This document shows positions 25,035-32,783 of a DNA stretch of 64,000 nucleotides, piece by piece. The stretch covers positions 46,065 through 110,064 of the forward strand of contig PLUE01000064.1 of NCBI GenBank assembly GCA_003164785.1, written 5' to 3'. The notes beneath the pieces were generated by a model. It saw only the letters and a program-made list of their open reading frames with translations. It did not search any database and had not been told where the DNA came from. The translations under genes were made by a program, and so were the position numbers. Position 1 is the first letter of the stretch; each line of letters begins with the position of its first letter. This stretch comes from Gammaproteobacteria bacterium. GTDB lineage: Bacteria; Pseudomonadota; Gammaproteobacteria; Steroidobacterales; Steroidobacteraceae.

Positions 25035-25538
25035 ATGATGCGCGAATTTCATACTGCCTTCGGCTCCTTGAGCGACTACACGAAGGGCGAATTGGAGATC
25101 ATCAACGATGATCCCAAGAATTACGCGTTCTCGAATGTTTTTGACGTCGCTGCCAAATCGCGACCCTATGAAAAGGTGGTCGTCGCCATCAACTTTGAGT
25201 ACGTTCTCGAGGTGCTGCGGGTAGAGGGGACATCGTCGTGGTTCGCAGCGCCCCACGACGAGTTTGCCATCGTCATGGATGGGGTCGTCGAGATCGAATT
25301 GGTCAAATTGGACGCGCCGGGATCGGTGGCCCCCCCGACCCACCGCGGGGCCAGCGTCTTCGCCGAGCGGCCCCCGTCGCGGCCGATGGGTCGCGTCAAG
25401 TGTAAGCGCGGTCATCAGGCGCTGTTGCCGCATGGTGCCGCCTATCGCTTTACCGCAGCCGCGCCGGGCGTGATCTTGTTGCAGACCGTCGAGGGCCCGC
25501 TGTCGGTCAAGAAATGGCAGGACATTTGTTACACCTAA
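25035..25538 (+). CDS. Hydroquinone 1,2-dioxygenase small (alpha) subunit, HapC/PnpC-like (copy B)
   Basis: A 167-residue protein of the same family as copy A (11851-12348), sharing KGELEIINDDPKNYAFSNVF, HDEFAIVMDGVVEIELVKL and LLPHGAAYRFTAAAPGVILL. With the next gene it forms the two-component Fe(II) dioxygenase that opens hydroquinone between C1 and C2 to give 4-hydroxymuconic semialdehyde. ATG 25035 has GGAGGGG 5 nt upstream; an ATG one codon later is possible. The gene is separated from the large subunit by 29 nt. Codon choice differs visibly from copy A, with more TTG for leucine. Confidence 0.87.
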   Translation: MMREFHTAFGSLSDYTKGELEIINDDPKNYAFSNVFDVAAKSRPYEKVVVAINFEYVLEVLRVEGTSSWFAAPHDEFAIVMDGVVEIELVKLDAPGSVAPPTHRGASVFAERPPSRPMGRVKCKRGHQALLPHGAAYRFTAAAPGVILLQTVEGPLSVKKWQDICYT

Positions 25539-25567
25539 CGCGCAGCTTATTCCAAGGAGAGACCACG

Positions 25568-26575
25568 ATGAGTGAAGCCATGAACGGTGTTGAGGTCAAG
25601 GCGACCGCAGCGAGTGACGTGACCGGCTACCGGAGCTTCGAGCTCGGCGGGTTTACGTTCACGCGGGACGAGTATTTTGCGCAAATCGCCTGGCGCGCCA
25701 ACGGCCAGCAGCTCTCGCATAAGATGTCGGCGGATGCGTTCTTGCGCGCCATGATGCGCGACGTGGCGTGGGGTTTCTTCTATGGCTGGGTCAATTTTGA
25801 TCCGGTCATCGGTACTCGCAATCGCTACGGCAAGGTGGATTTGTACGCCGGAGCCTATCATCCAGCCTACAAGGATAAGGGCCTCGACCACACCGAGACC
25901 TTCGAGTCGCCGCAAATCATGGCGACGTTCAAGGCGATTCTCGATGATTGGACGAACGAGGGGTTCGATCCGTTTGCGGCGCCGGAAGAAACCCAGACCA
26001 GCTGGGCCGGCCGTAAGAACGGCCACAATCGCGCCGCAATCGAGCGGCAGCGCCAGGCCTGTCGTCGAATGCCGGGCATCGAAGGCGATACGGAGTTGCG
26101 CACGGATGCCGGCGGCTATGCCGTGAATCGCGCCTTCGCGGATGTCCCACAGGATGAGCCCGAAGTGACCGCCGAGCCGGGATTCGAACAGGAGGTACAT
26201 GCCTTCAATCTTTTCGCCTACCTGTCGAGATCGGATGTGACATGGAATCCATCCGTGTCCTCGGTCCTGGAGCGCAGTTTGTGTTGCCCCACGACCGAGG
26301 AATACATACTGCCCATCAAGCATGGCAACGATCGCGTGGAATGGTTCGTGCAGCTCAGCGATGAGATCGAGTGGGAGGTCGAGGACAAACACACCGGCGC
26401 GCCGCGAGCCAAGGTCAAGATGCGCGCCGGCGACGTGGCCGCGATGCCCGCCGATATCCGCCACCAAGGATATTCCAAGAAGCGATCGATGCTGCTGGTG
26501 TGGGAGAACGCGACGCCAGGGCTTCCCGATCTCTATGAGAGCGGTGCCCTAAAACCCAATCCTGTCGAGTTCTGA
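25568..26575 (+). CDS. Hydroquinone 1,2-dioxygenase large (beta) subunit, HapD/PnpD-like
   Basis: A 335-residue iron-binding subunit. Diagnostic stretches are GYRSFELGGFTFTRDEYFAQ, AFLRAMMRDVAWGFFYGWVN, FADVPQDEPEVTAEPGFEQE and YLSRSDVTWNPSVSSVLERS. The iron site is visible as KHGNDRVEW (His252, Asn254, Glu258) and DIRHQGY (His299). The spacing equals the His-Asn-Glu plus His set reported for PnpCD. ATG 25568 follows AAGGAGAG. The small-subunit gene precedes it and the aldehyde dehydrogenase gene follows after 96 nt, the usual order in hydroquinone operons. A broken paralogue lies at 12442-12737. Confidence 0.9.
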   Translation: MSEAMNGVEVKATAASDVTGYRSFELGGFTFTRDEYFAQIAWRANGQQLSHKMSADAFLRAMMRDVAWGFFYGWVNFDPVIGTRNRYGKVDLYAGAYHPAYKDKGLDHTETFESPQIMATFKAILDDWTNEGFDPFAAPEETQTSWAGRKNGHNRAAIERQRQACRRMPGIEGDTELRTDAGGYAVNRAFADVPQDEPEVTAEPGFEQEVHAFNLFAYLSRSDVTWNPSVSSVLERSLCCPTTEEYILPIKHGNDRVEWFVQLSDEIEWEVEDKHTGAPRAKVKMRAGDVAAMPADIRHQGYSKKRSMLLVWENATPGLPDLYESGALKPNPVEF

Positions 26576-26671
26576 CGCCCGGTCAATTGGTTGATTCACT
26601 CTCCGTCCCCCGGGCTCGGTGCGGACCAAGGCCGCACCCGCTTTTTTCAATGATTTTTTTGCGAGATACCG

Positions 26672-28144
26672 ATGGCAATGCAGACAAGACTCTTGATCGG
26701 CGGCGAGTTCGTCGAGGCACTCGATCGACGGCAAATGGACGTGATCAATCCATTCGATGGAACGGTATTGGCATCCGTGTCCGAGGCGGGGCCGGCCGAT
26801 GTGGATCTTGCGGTCGACGCTGCGCAAGCGGCATTTCCTGCCTGGCGGTCCCTCGCTGCGGCACAACGCGGCCGGTTGCTTGGCAAGCTCGCGGACGCCA
26901 TCGAGGAGAATGGGGATGAGCTCGCACGGCTCGAGTCCCAAGACACCGGCCATCCGATTCGCGATACGGTCGGGTTGGACGTACCGCGCACGGCGGCGAC
27001 CTTTCGCTACTTCGCCGGGATGGCCGACAAATATCAAGGCAGCGTCGTGCCGGTCGATGCGGGGTTCTTGAATTACGTGCTGCGCGAACCCATTGGCGTG
27101 GTGGGGCAGATCGTGCCGTGGAATTTTCCTCTCATGTTCACGAGTTGGAAGTTGGGGCCGGCCCTGGCGGCGGGCAATACGGTCGTGATGAAGCCGGCCG
27201 AGCTCACGCCGCTGTCGAGCCTCAAGATCGGCGAGTTGATCACGAAAGTTGGTTTTCCACCGGGGGTCGTGAATATGGTTCCGGGTCCAGGGCCAACGAC
27301 GGGCCAGCGGCTTGCCGAACACCCCCGAGTCAACAAGATTTCGTTCACGGGATCGACTGCAGTCGGCCGCCGTATCGTGCAAGCGTCCGCCGGCAATCTT
27401 AAGCGTGTGCAGCTCGAGCTTGGCGGCAAGGGGGCAAACATCGTCTTCGCCGATGCGAATTTGCCGGCCGCCATCAACGGCACGGCCTTCGCGATTTTTC
27501 ACAACCAGGGGCAAGCGTGCATCGCAGGTTCGCGGCTATTACTGCAAGAGTCGATAGCCGACGAATTCCTCGCTGGATTCTTGCGGTTGACCGCGTCAAT
27601 TCGCCTCGGCGATCCCCTCGACGCGCGAACGGAGATGGGTCCCTTGACCTCCGAGCGACAACAGCAGAGCGTGCTTGAGTACTGCAACGTGGCACGCCAG
27701 CAAGGCGCGAAATTCCTCTTCGGCGGATCGCGACCCGCCGGTCCCGAACTCGCACGCGGATTCTTCGTCGAGCCTACGGTCGTGCAAGCGCAACCTCAGG
27801 ATCGCGTCAATCATGAGGAAGTGTTCGGTCCATTCATGTCGGTGAGCACGTTTCGAGATGAGGCGGAGGCCGTCAGCATCGCGAATTCCACTGAGTATGG
27901 CCTCGGCGGGGGACTCTGGACCGCGAATTTGCAACGAGCGCATCGCGTAGCCGGGGCGATGCGTTCCGGCATGGTCTGGATCAACTGCTACAAGCGCGTC
28001 AATCCGGGTTCGCCGTTCGGCGGCGTCGCGAGCTCCGGCTACGGGCGCGAAATGGGTTTCGAGGCAATGCACGACTATACGGAAGCCAAATCCGTCTGGG
28101 TGAATGTCGATGCGCAAACGCCTGCGCACTACCTGCGTCCTTGA
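26672..28144 (+). CDS. Aldehyde dehydrogenase, probable 4-hydroxymuconic semialdehyde dehydrogenase (HapE/PnpE-like)
   Basis: A 490-residue NAD(P)-dependent aldehyde dehydrogenase of full family length. Visible are the oxyanion asparagine motif VPWNFPLMFTSWK, the coenzyme loop FTGSTAVGRRI, the general base LELGGKGANIV and the nucleophile FHNQGQACIAGSR. In hydroquinone pathways this enzyme oxidises 4-hydroxymuconic semialdehyde to maleylacetate; the assignment rests on its place directly after the dioxygenase. A maleylacetate reductase gene, the usual next step, was not found in the window. A fragment of a paralogous gene is at 12738-12845. Confidence 0.82.
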   Translation: MAMQTRLLIGGEFVEALDRRQMDVINPFDGTVLASVSEAGPADVDLAVDAAQAAFPAWRSLAAAQRGRLLGKLADAIEENGDELARLESQDTGHPIRDTVGLDVPRTAATFRYFAGMADKYQGSVVPVDAGFLNYVLREPIGVVGQIVPWNFPLMFTSWKLGPALAAGNTVVMKPAELTPLSSLKIGELITKVGFPPGVVNMVPGPGPTTGQRLAEHPRVNKISFTGSTAVGRRIVQASAGNLKRVQLELGGKGANIVFADANLPAAINGTAFAIFHNQGQACIAGSRLLLQESIADEFLAGFLRLTASIRLGDPLDARTEMGPLTSERQQQSVLEYCNVARQQGAKFLFGGSRPAGPELARGFFVEPTVVQAQPQDRVNHEEVFGPFMSVSTFRDEAEAVSIANSTEYGLGGGLWTANLQRAHRVAGAMRSGMVWINCYKRVNPGSPFGGVASSGYGREMGFEAMHDYTEAKSVWVNVDAQTPAHYLRP

Positions 28145-28156
28145 GGCCGCCCGGTC

Positions 28157-28507
28157 GTGATTCTGGCGGGAGTCGCCGCCGGAACGCTGCTTTGCCGGTT
28201 GGATGCGATCACGGATAACGGTTGCATCGACGTGCAGGTGGGCGTCGAGGAGTCCACCGAGCGTGTGATCGTCGTGCGCAGCGGATGCCGCGCGTGGGCC
28301 TATCTTAACCGCTGCCCGCATTTTTCGCTGCCGCTCAATTCGACACCGAATCACTTCCTGGTCGTCGGCGCCGGCCGCGTCATGTGTGCGTTTCATTGCG
28401 CCGTGTTTCGCTTCGAGGACGGGGCATGCATCGAAGGGCCGGCGTTCGGCATGAATTTGCAACGCGTGCCCGTCCACCTCATCGACGGCGAAATCCGACT
28501 CGCGTGA
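28157..28507 (+). CDS. Rieske [2Fe-2S] ferredoxin-like protein
   Basis: A 116-residue single Rieske domain. The two cluster motifs are RCPHFSLPLN (C-x-H) and CAFHCAVF (C-x2-H). The GTG start at 28157 lies 12 nt after the aldehyde dehydrogenase stop. Such small Rieske proteins appear in hydroquinone and chlorophenol operons and may reduce the ring-cleavage iron after oxidative inactivation, like plant-type ferredoxins in catechol operons; that role is inference. A short frame (GTG 28504 to TGA 28635) overlaps its stop and looks like the stump of the next gene. Confidence 0.8.
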   Translation: MILAGVAAGTLLCRLDAITDNGCIDVQVGVEESTERVIVVRSGCRAWAYLNRCPHFSLPLNSTPNHFLVVGAGRVMCAFHCAVFRFEDGACIEGPAFGMNLQRVPVHLIDGEIRLA

Positions 28508-28635
28508 GTATCCCGGAGCAGGAGTCGCTGCTTGCAAACGGACCGGCTCTGCGCGTTTCTGCGGGCTATGCTTTCGGCATGGAGTCGCCAATCGAAATAC
28601 CGGCTTACAGCCGGCGTTGCGATCTCGACCGGTGA
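28504..28635 (+). pseudogene. Possible stump of a further operon gene
   Basis: A 43-codon frame starts with GTG inside the Rieske stop (GTGA overlap) and reads SIPEQESLLANGPALRVSAG then YAFGMESPIEIPAYSRRC before TGA. I do not recognise the family. The overlap style matches other real operon junctions here, so it may be the 5' end of a gene cut off where the antisense LysR relic begins. Confidence 0.3.
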
Positions 28636-28732
28636 TCACCGACGCGGTGACATTCAGTTGGCGTGCTGCTTCAACGAAACTGTGCATCTCTGCAACGCGC
28701 ACGAAAGCCTGCATGCATTGGAATTTATCCAT
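28625..28732 (-). pseudogene. N-terminal stub of a LysR-family regulator
   Basis: The minus strand from ATG 28732 encodes MDKFQCMQAFVRVAEMHSFV then EAARQLNVTASVITGR. This is almost identical to the first 36 residues of the intact regulator at 19102-20085. The match ends abruptly and the rest of the regulator is absent. The stub diverges from promoter copy B exactly as the intact gene diverges from promoter copy A, so a whole LysR-promoter unit was copied and its regulator later lost. Confidence 0.85.
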
Positions 28733-28783
28733 CGACGTCCTCCCCTTGCCGCTGCGGCATTACGCGAATCATACAATCTGTGT

Positions 28784-28840
28784 ATTCGGGTATCCCGAAT
28801 AATACAGCGATTATTGCGATCTATAATAGAACAACAAAAA
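28784..28840 (+). promoter_or_regulatory. LysR-type operator and promoter, copy B
   Basis: The palindrome ATTCGGGTATCCCGAAT (28784-28800, perfect 8-bp arms) is followed 38 nt from its start by a consensus -10 TATAAT (28822-28827), then AGAACAACAAA. The GGGCGGGGAGCTC found 11 to 24 nt further on is also shared with copy A. It faces the type II sigma gene at 29013. Confidence 0.72.
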
Positions 28841-28943
28841 GACGAGGGCGGGGAGCTCTCGGCCGTTCCGCGGGGCTGGCGCCTGCGGGTTCAGCGGTGT
28901 ACCTGAGCAAACGAGTCGTTCGCGCGGATGACTCTGGAGGCGT

Positions 28944-29016
28944 AATGCATCCGACTATCGAAGAGCGAAGCACAGTCGAGCAGGTCCGGCAAACGGCTCA
29001 TGCGGTGTCATTATGA
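28944..29016 (+). CDS. Short leader frame upstream of the type II sigma gene
   Basis: A 23-codon frame (MHPTIEERSTVEQVRQTAHA then VSL) starts at ATG 28944 behind a strong GGAGG. Its TGA overlaps the first ATG of the sigma gene. The sigma start itself has no clear ribosome-binding site, so the leader may serve to couple translation. It could also be the remains of a type I sigma gene, which occupies this slot at the other locus. It is too short to classify. Confidence 0.35.
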
Positions 29017-29573
29017 TGATGGTCAATGCGCTCGCGGGCTCCGGTACGTTGCCGCGCACGCAACCGGCAGCCTTGGTCGCTTCATTGCGACCCGCGCTCG
29101 TGGCGTATTTCCACAGTCGCTGCCGCAATGTCGCTGAGGCCGAAGATCTAGCTCAGGACGTCGTGGTGCGGGCGTTAGCCCATGCCGACGCCTTATCGCC
29201 AGGTCGGGAAAACCGCTATGTGTTTCGTATCGCCCTGAATCGCTGGCGGGATCGCGGCCGGCGTCTCGTATCACACGGTGCGTGTGTCGCATGGGACGAG
29301 CAATCGGTGCTCATGGTCAGCGACGGTTTTTGTCCCGAACGCATTGCCAGCGGTGAACAGGAGCTCGAGCGAGTAGTAAATGTGCTCTTGGAGCTGGGGG
29401 AGCGAACCCGGCAAGCGCTCATGCTGTACCGAGTGGAACGCATGCGTCAGGCCGATATCGCGAAGGTCATGGGCATCTCGGTCAGCGCTGTCGAGAAGCA
29501 CCTCGCGCGCGCGGCCGCGCATCTGGCACATCGCGCGCTCGACTCGGTAAACCACAGCGGCGATTCAACATGA
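29013..29573 (+). CDS. ECF sigma factor, type II (second copy)
   Basis: A 186-residue ECF sigma factor closely related to 20955-21539: SLRPALVAYFHSRCRNVAEA, then EDLAQDVVVRAL; YVFRIALNRWRDRGRRL; LGERTRQALMLYRVERMRQA, then DIAKVMGISVSAVEKHL. The N-terminus differs. Three consecutive in-frame ATG codons begin at 29013. The downstream gene is a TonB receptor, repeating the arrangement at 20955-24162. There is no anti-sigma gene nearby. The intergenic region to the TonB gene (29574-29730) shows no recognisable site. Confidence 0.85.
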   Translation: MMMVNALAGSGTLPRTQPAALVASLRPALVAYFHSRCRNVAEAEDLAQDVVVRALAHADALSPGRENRYVFRIALNRWRDRGRRLVSHGACVAWDEQSVLMVSDGFCPERIASGEQELERVVNVLLELGERTRQALMLYRVERMRQADIAKVMGISVSAVEKHLARAAAHLAHRALDSVNHSGDST

Positions 29574-29730
29574 CGCCTTGCATCGTATGACGCGTGTTGC
29601 TGTGGGGCGTATACAACGCGCGTACTGCTGAGGCACGTTTCGCGAGAGGCAGAGCTGCTGAGGATTTACGACAGAGATGCGTCATATCAGTCAGACGGCT
29701 TAATAGTTAATTCCACGAGGGGGAGACTCG

Positions 29731-32076
29731 ATGATGTATGAGATAAAAAGTAAATGCGTACCCGTTGGCTTGGCCATATCGGCCTTGCTCATTTGTGGTG
29801 CTCCACGAGCCGCAGACACGGCGACGGTTTCCGCCGCGGGCGCGGGGGAGAGCGCCGACAACGGCTCGGGAGTGGGTCTCGAAGAGATCGTCGTGAGCGC
29901 GCGGCGCCGCTCCGAGGACGAGCAAAAGGTGCCGATCTCGGTTTCCACTCTAACCGCCGATGACCTGCAGACTCGCGGTATCACGACCGTCGCGGCGTTG
30001 AATCACGCGATCGTTAATTTCGCACCTGCGCCAACCAATTTCTTCGGTACGGATCAAGGTGCTTTTCGCATCCGTGGTCTACCCAACGTCGGCGTCTACG
30101 TCGACGGCATCGCTTATCAGGAGACTTTCGGTTTCTTCGGCGATCTGATCGAACTCGACCGCGTCGAGGTGTTGCGCGGTCCGCAGGGCACGCTCTTCGG
30201 CAAGAATAGTTTGGCGGGAGCCGTTCAGTATGTAACCAAAGCCCCGGACGATACCTTCGGCGTACGCACGTCAGCGACGGTCGGCGATTACCGGCGTTTC
30301 GATGTCTCGCTCGCCGCGGACATTCCGCTGACCGACACTTTCCTGTCGAAAGTGACCCTGGCAAAAGTTTCGCGCGGCGGCTATTTGCCAAGCACCACGG
30401 TCAATCAGGAGTTCGGCAGTCAGGATGACACGGTGGCTCGCCTGGATCTGCTCTGGAAGCCCACGGCGCAGTTCGACTGGCGCGTGATCGTCGAGCGAGA
30501 TCAAATCGGTACGAACGGCAGTCCGACGACATCTCTCGGTTTGAGCCCATCCTGCGCCGGAATTCCAGCCGCGGGCGGCCACTCGGGACCGGCCTGCTTG
30601 TACAACGCGATCGGACTCAACATCAACCAAGGCAATGTTTTCGGTCCGCAGCAGATCTACAAGACGGGCGACAACTATCAGGGTCCCGAGCTCTTTACGT
30701 ACCTGACCAATTACTCGACCATCCTCAGCTACACGTTGAACGACAACTGGGCCTTGAAGGGACTCGGCAGCTACCGCGACGTTTATGCGCGCAGTTTCGA
30801 CGACTTCGCCTCCATCGGCTACAACGTCTTCGAGGGCTCCAACACTAACGTCGTGGATGAAGCCACGAGCGAACTGCAGTTGCTCTTCTCGAGCGACCGG
30901 TTCACGGGCACCACCGGTGTCTATTACTACAAGGACTATCGGCGTTATCGGCGCGAGAATTGGTTCACCAATGAATTGAAGCTCACCGTGGATCCTGCGA
31001 ACAACGCAGCGGTCAAGGCTTTTCTCGGCATCCCGCCCGGTGTCGTCGTCAACAACTTTGGTCCCGCCGATCCTGATCAGCTGACTTATTACAACATCCA
31101 TGGGTATGCGGGTTTCACGGAATGGAGCTGGAAAGCCACCGATAAGCTGACGTTGACCGCGGGCTTGCGCTATAACCGGGATACCAGCGATGTCGTCGCT
31201 TACACGCCGAATCAGCCGATCCCGCAGGTGTGCTGCGTGCCCTCGGTCAGCGTCTCCACGAACGGCATGGGACCTTTGATCGTCAACGGGATTGCTCAGG
31301 CAGTGAATACCGTCGCGACCAATACTGCTCCGCGCGTGTCCGTGCAGTACCAGTGGACACCGGACATCATGACGTACGCGACCTACTCGGAGGGGTTCAA
31401 CCAGGGTGGTGGTACGCAAATCGCCGCCGGATTGATTCCGTACAAGCCGGAGACGCTGAGGAACTATGAAGTGGGTGCACGTGCCGATCTGTTCGATCAC
31501 ACCTTGCGTGTAAACCCATCGGTCTTTTACAGCAAGTATGAGAACGTGCAGGTGACCGAGGACATCGACTTCAATTCGGTGACCGTCAATGGCGGAAAGG
31601 GCAGGGTCGAAGGTGTCGAACTCGAAGGCGAGTGGATCATCGCCAAGGACGTATCGGCGAACTACGGCTTCGGCTACTTGGATTCGCGATACCTGAACTC
31701 GCCTCCCGGAAGCGGAATCATCCCGGGAACTCCTTTCCCGTTTGCACCGAAGTATTCGGCGAACTTAGGTGTTCAGTACGAAACGCCTCTGCCTAACGCC
31801 GCGAACCTGACCATGCGTGTCGACGAAGGGTGGACCACTTGGGTCAATACCGGGGTCGATACAAGCTCAGTCTATATTCCCTCGTATGGACTACTCGGCG
31901 CGCGCCTCATCTACGAAGCACCGAGCAAGAAATGGGATGCGCAGATGTACGGCACGAATCTCCTGGATAAGTACTACATCCTGACGGGGTACAATGTCGC
32001 AGCGCTTGCGTTAACCACGGGCACGACGGGTCAGCCTCGCATGTGGGGGCTCAAGGTGAACTTCAAGTTCGAATGA
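29731..32076 (+). CDS. TonB-dependent outer-membrane receptor
   Basis: A 781-residue receptor with signal peptide LAISALLICGAPRAA, TonB-box-like EEIVVSARRRSEDEQ, a plug (LPNVGVYVDGIAYQETFG, VEVLRGPQGTLFGKNSLAGA) and a barrel ending GLKVNFKFE. It is far more similar to 21601-24162 than to the receptor at 2721-5096, but lacks the STN domain, so it is probably a transporter only. GGGGGAG precedes ATG 29731; ATG 29734 is an alternative. The type II sigma gene lies upstream and a cytochrome c gene downstream. Confidence 0.92.
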   Translation: MMYEIKSKCVPVGLAISALLICGAPRAADTATVSAAGAGESADNGSGVGLEEIVVSARRRSEDEQKVPISVSTLTADDLQTRGITTVAALNHAIVNFAPAPTNFFGTDQGAFRIRGLPNVGVYVDGIAYQETFGFFGDLIELDRVEVLRGPQGTLFGKNSLAGAVQYVTKAPDDTFGVRTSATVGDYRRFDVSLAADIPLTDTFLSKVTLAKVSRGGYLPSTTVNQEFGSQDDTVARLDLLWKPTAQFDWRVIVERDQIGTNGSPTTSLGLSPSCAGIPAAGGHSGPACLYNAIGLNINQGNVFGPQQIYKTGDNYQGPELFTYLTNYSTILSYTLNDNWALKGLGSYRDVYARSFDDFASIGYNVFEGSNTNVVDEATSELQLLFSSDRFTGTTGVYYYKDYRRYRRENWFTNELKLTVDPANNAAVKAFLGIPPGVVVNNFGPADPDQLTYYNIHGYAGFTEWSWKATDKLTLTAGLRYNRDTSDVVAYTPNQPIPQVCCVPSVSVSTNGMGPLIVNGIAQAVNTVATNTAPRVSVQYQWTPDIMTYATYSEGFNQGGGTQIAAGLIPYKPETLRNYEVGARADLFDHTLRVNPSVFYSKYENVQVTEDIDFNSVTVNGGKGRVEGVELEGEWIIAKDVSANYGFGYLDSRYLNSPPGSGIIPGTPFPFAPKYSANLGVQYETPLPNAANLTMRVDEGWTTWVNTGVDTSSVYIPSYGLLGARLIYEAPSKKWDAQMYGTNLLDKYYILTGYNVAALALTTGTTGQPRMWGLKVNFKFE

Positions 32077-32106
32077 CGACCTAATGACCTAATGACCTAA
32101 TGACCT
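32075..32106 (+). repeat. 8-bp tandem repeat after the TonB stop
   Basis: The unit GACCTAAT is repeated almost four times (last copy GACCTGAA) immediately behind the receptor stop codon. Each unit adds TAA or TGA triplets, so read-through would be stopped. It looks like slippage-generated DNA; no function is evident. Confidence 0.6.
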
Positions 32107-32113
32107 GAAGATC

Positions 32114-32148
32114 GCGCCCCGCCACGCCTATTGGGTCTGGCGGGGCGC
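32114..32148 (+). terminator. GC-rich hairpin downstream of the TonB gene
   Basis: Perfect 11-bp arms GCGCCCCGCCA (32114-32124) and TGGCGGGGCGC (32138-32148) enclose a 13-nt loop. It lies between the receptor stop and the cytochrome gene. No T-run follows, so termination may be weak or the hairpin may only stabilise mRNA ends. Confidence 0.5.
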
Positions 32149-32166
32149 CTCATTGTGAGGGCACGC

Positions 32167-32511
32167 ATGAAATTGGGCGCCAGTCGAAAGATATTCGCGG
32201 TAGCGGCAATCCTCGTAAACGCGTTCGTTGCCATCGACGCTATGGCGAACGCGTTGGCGGCGGCTGCGGATCTGCCGACCACGGGGAAGGAAGCTTACGA
32301 GCGCGGTTGCGCTTCATGTCATTCCGCGGGCTCGAATGGCGCTCCGTTCATCGGCGATCATGCCGCCTGGGGCCTGCGGATCGCTCAGGGACGAATGACC
32401 TTGTACCGCCGCACCATATTGGGCAAGGGCGGTATGCCGCCGCGGGGCGGCACGCAATGGCCGGATGCAACGATCCGACTTGCCGTCGACTACATGGTCT
32501 CTCTCAATTAA
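32167..32511 (+). CDS. Small soluble cytochrome c (c5-like)
   Basis: A 114-residue protein with a signal peptide (IFAVAAILVNAFVAIDAMAN) and one class I haem domain. The haem motif is CASCH after GKEAYERG, and the axial methionine is in GKGGMPPRGG near the end. Size and motif order match cytochrome c5-type electron carriers. ATG 32167 is chosen over an earlier in-frame start at 32131 because the signal peptide begins there and the earlier start would sit inside the hairpin. It could serve as acceptor for a periplasmic dehydrogenase that is not in the window. Confidence 0.8.
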   Translation: MKLGASRKIFAVAAILVNAFVAIDAMANALAAAADLPTTGKEAYERGCASCHSAGSNGAPFIGDHAAWGLRIAQGRMTLYRRTILGKGGMPPRGGTQWPDATIRLAVDYMVSLN

Positions 32512-32519
32512 GCAGCGCT

Positions 32520-32697
32520 TCACTCGCTCGCTTTTCTCCCACTCGCAGTGGCCAGGATTTCGACCCAGGTCGGATTCGTACCAACGGGGTAATCCTGTAA
32601 TGCGGTTAGTCGATCGGACTTGGGGTCGATTTCGTAAATACGCACGCTGTTTGAATCGCGAGATATCCTGACTGTCGGCGTTGCCGACGTAGACGTG
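32520..32697 (-). pseudogene. Collapsed relic of a lactonase-family propeller gene
   Basis: On the minus strand the sequence from 32697 encodes HVYVGNADSQDIS, the same N-terminal strand as the lactonase at 1-914. Within 10 codons it switches frame to VRIYEIDPKSDRLTALQDYP then VGTNPTWVEIL, the characteristic C-terminal blade of this family. It ends at TGA 32520. Some 300 codons between the two ends have been deleted. The relic sits beside the GH35 gene exactly as the intact lactonase sits beside the other GH35 gene. Confidence 0.78.
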
Positions 32698-32783
32698 CCT
32701 CGCTGCGACTCATTGCACAGCACAGCCACAGTGCGATGATGCCGGCCGGTGGCGGCGCGCGCGCGGGCTCGAGAAGTTCATGT

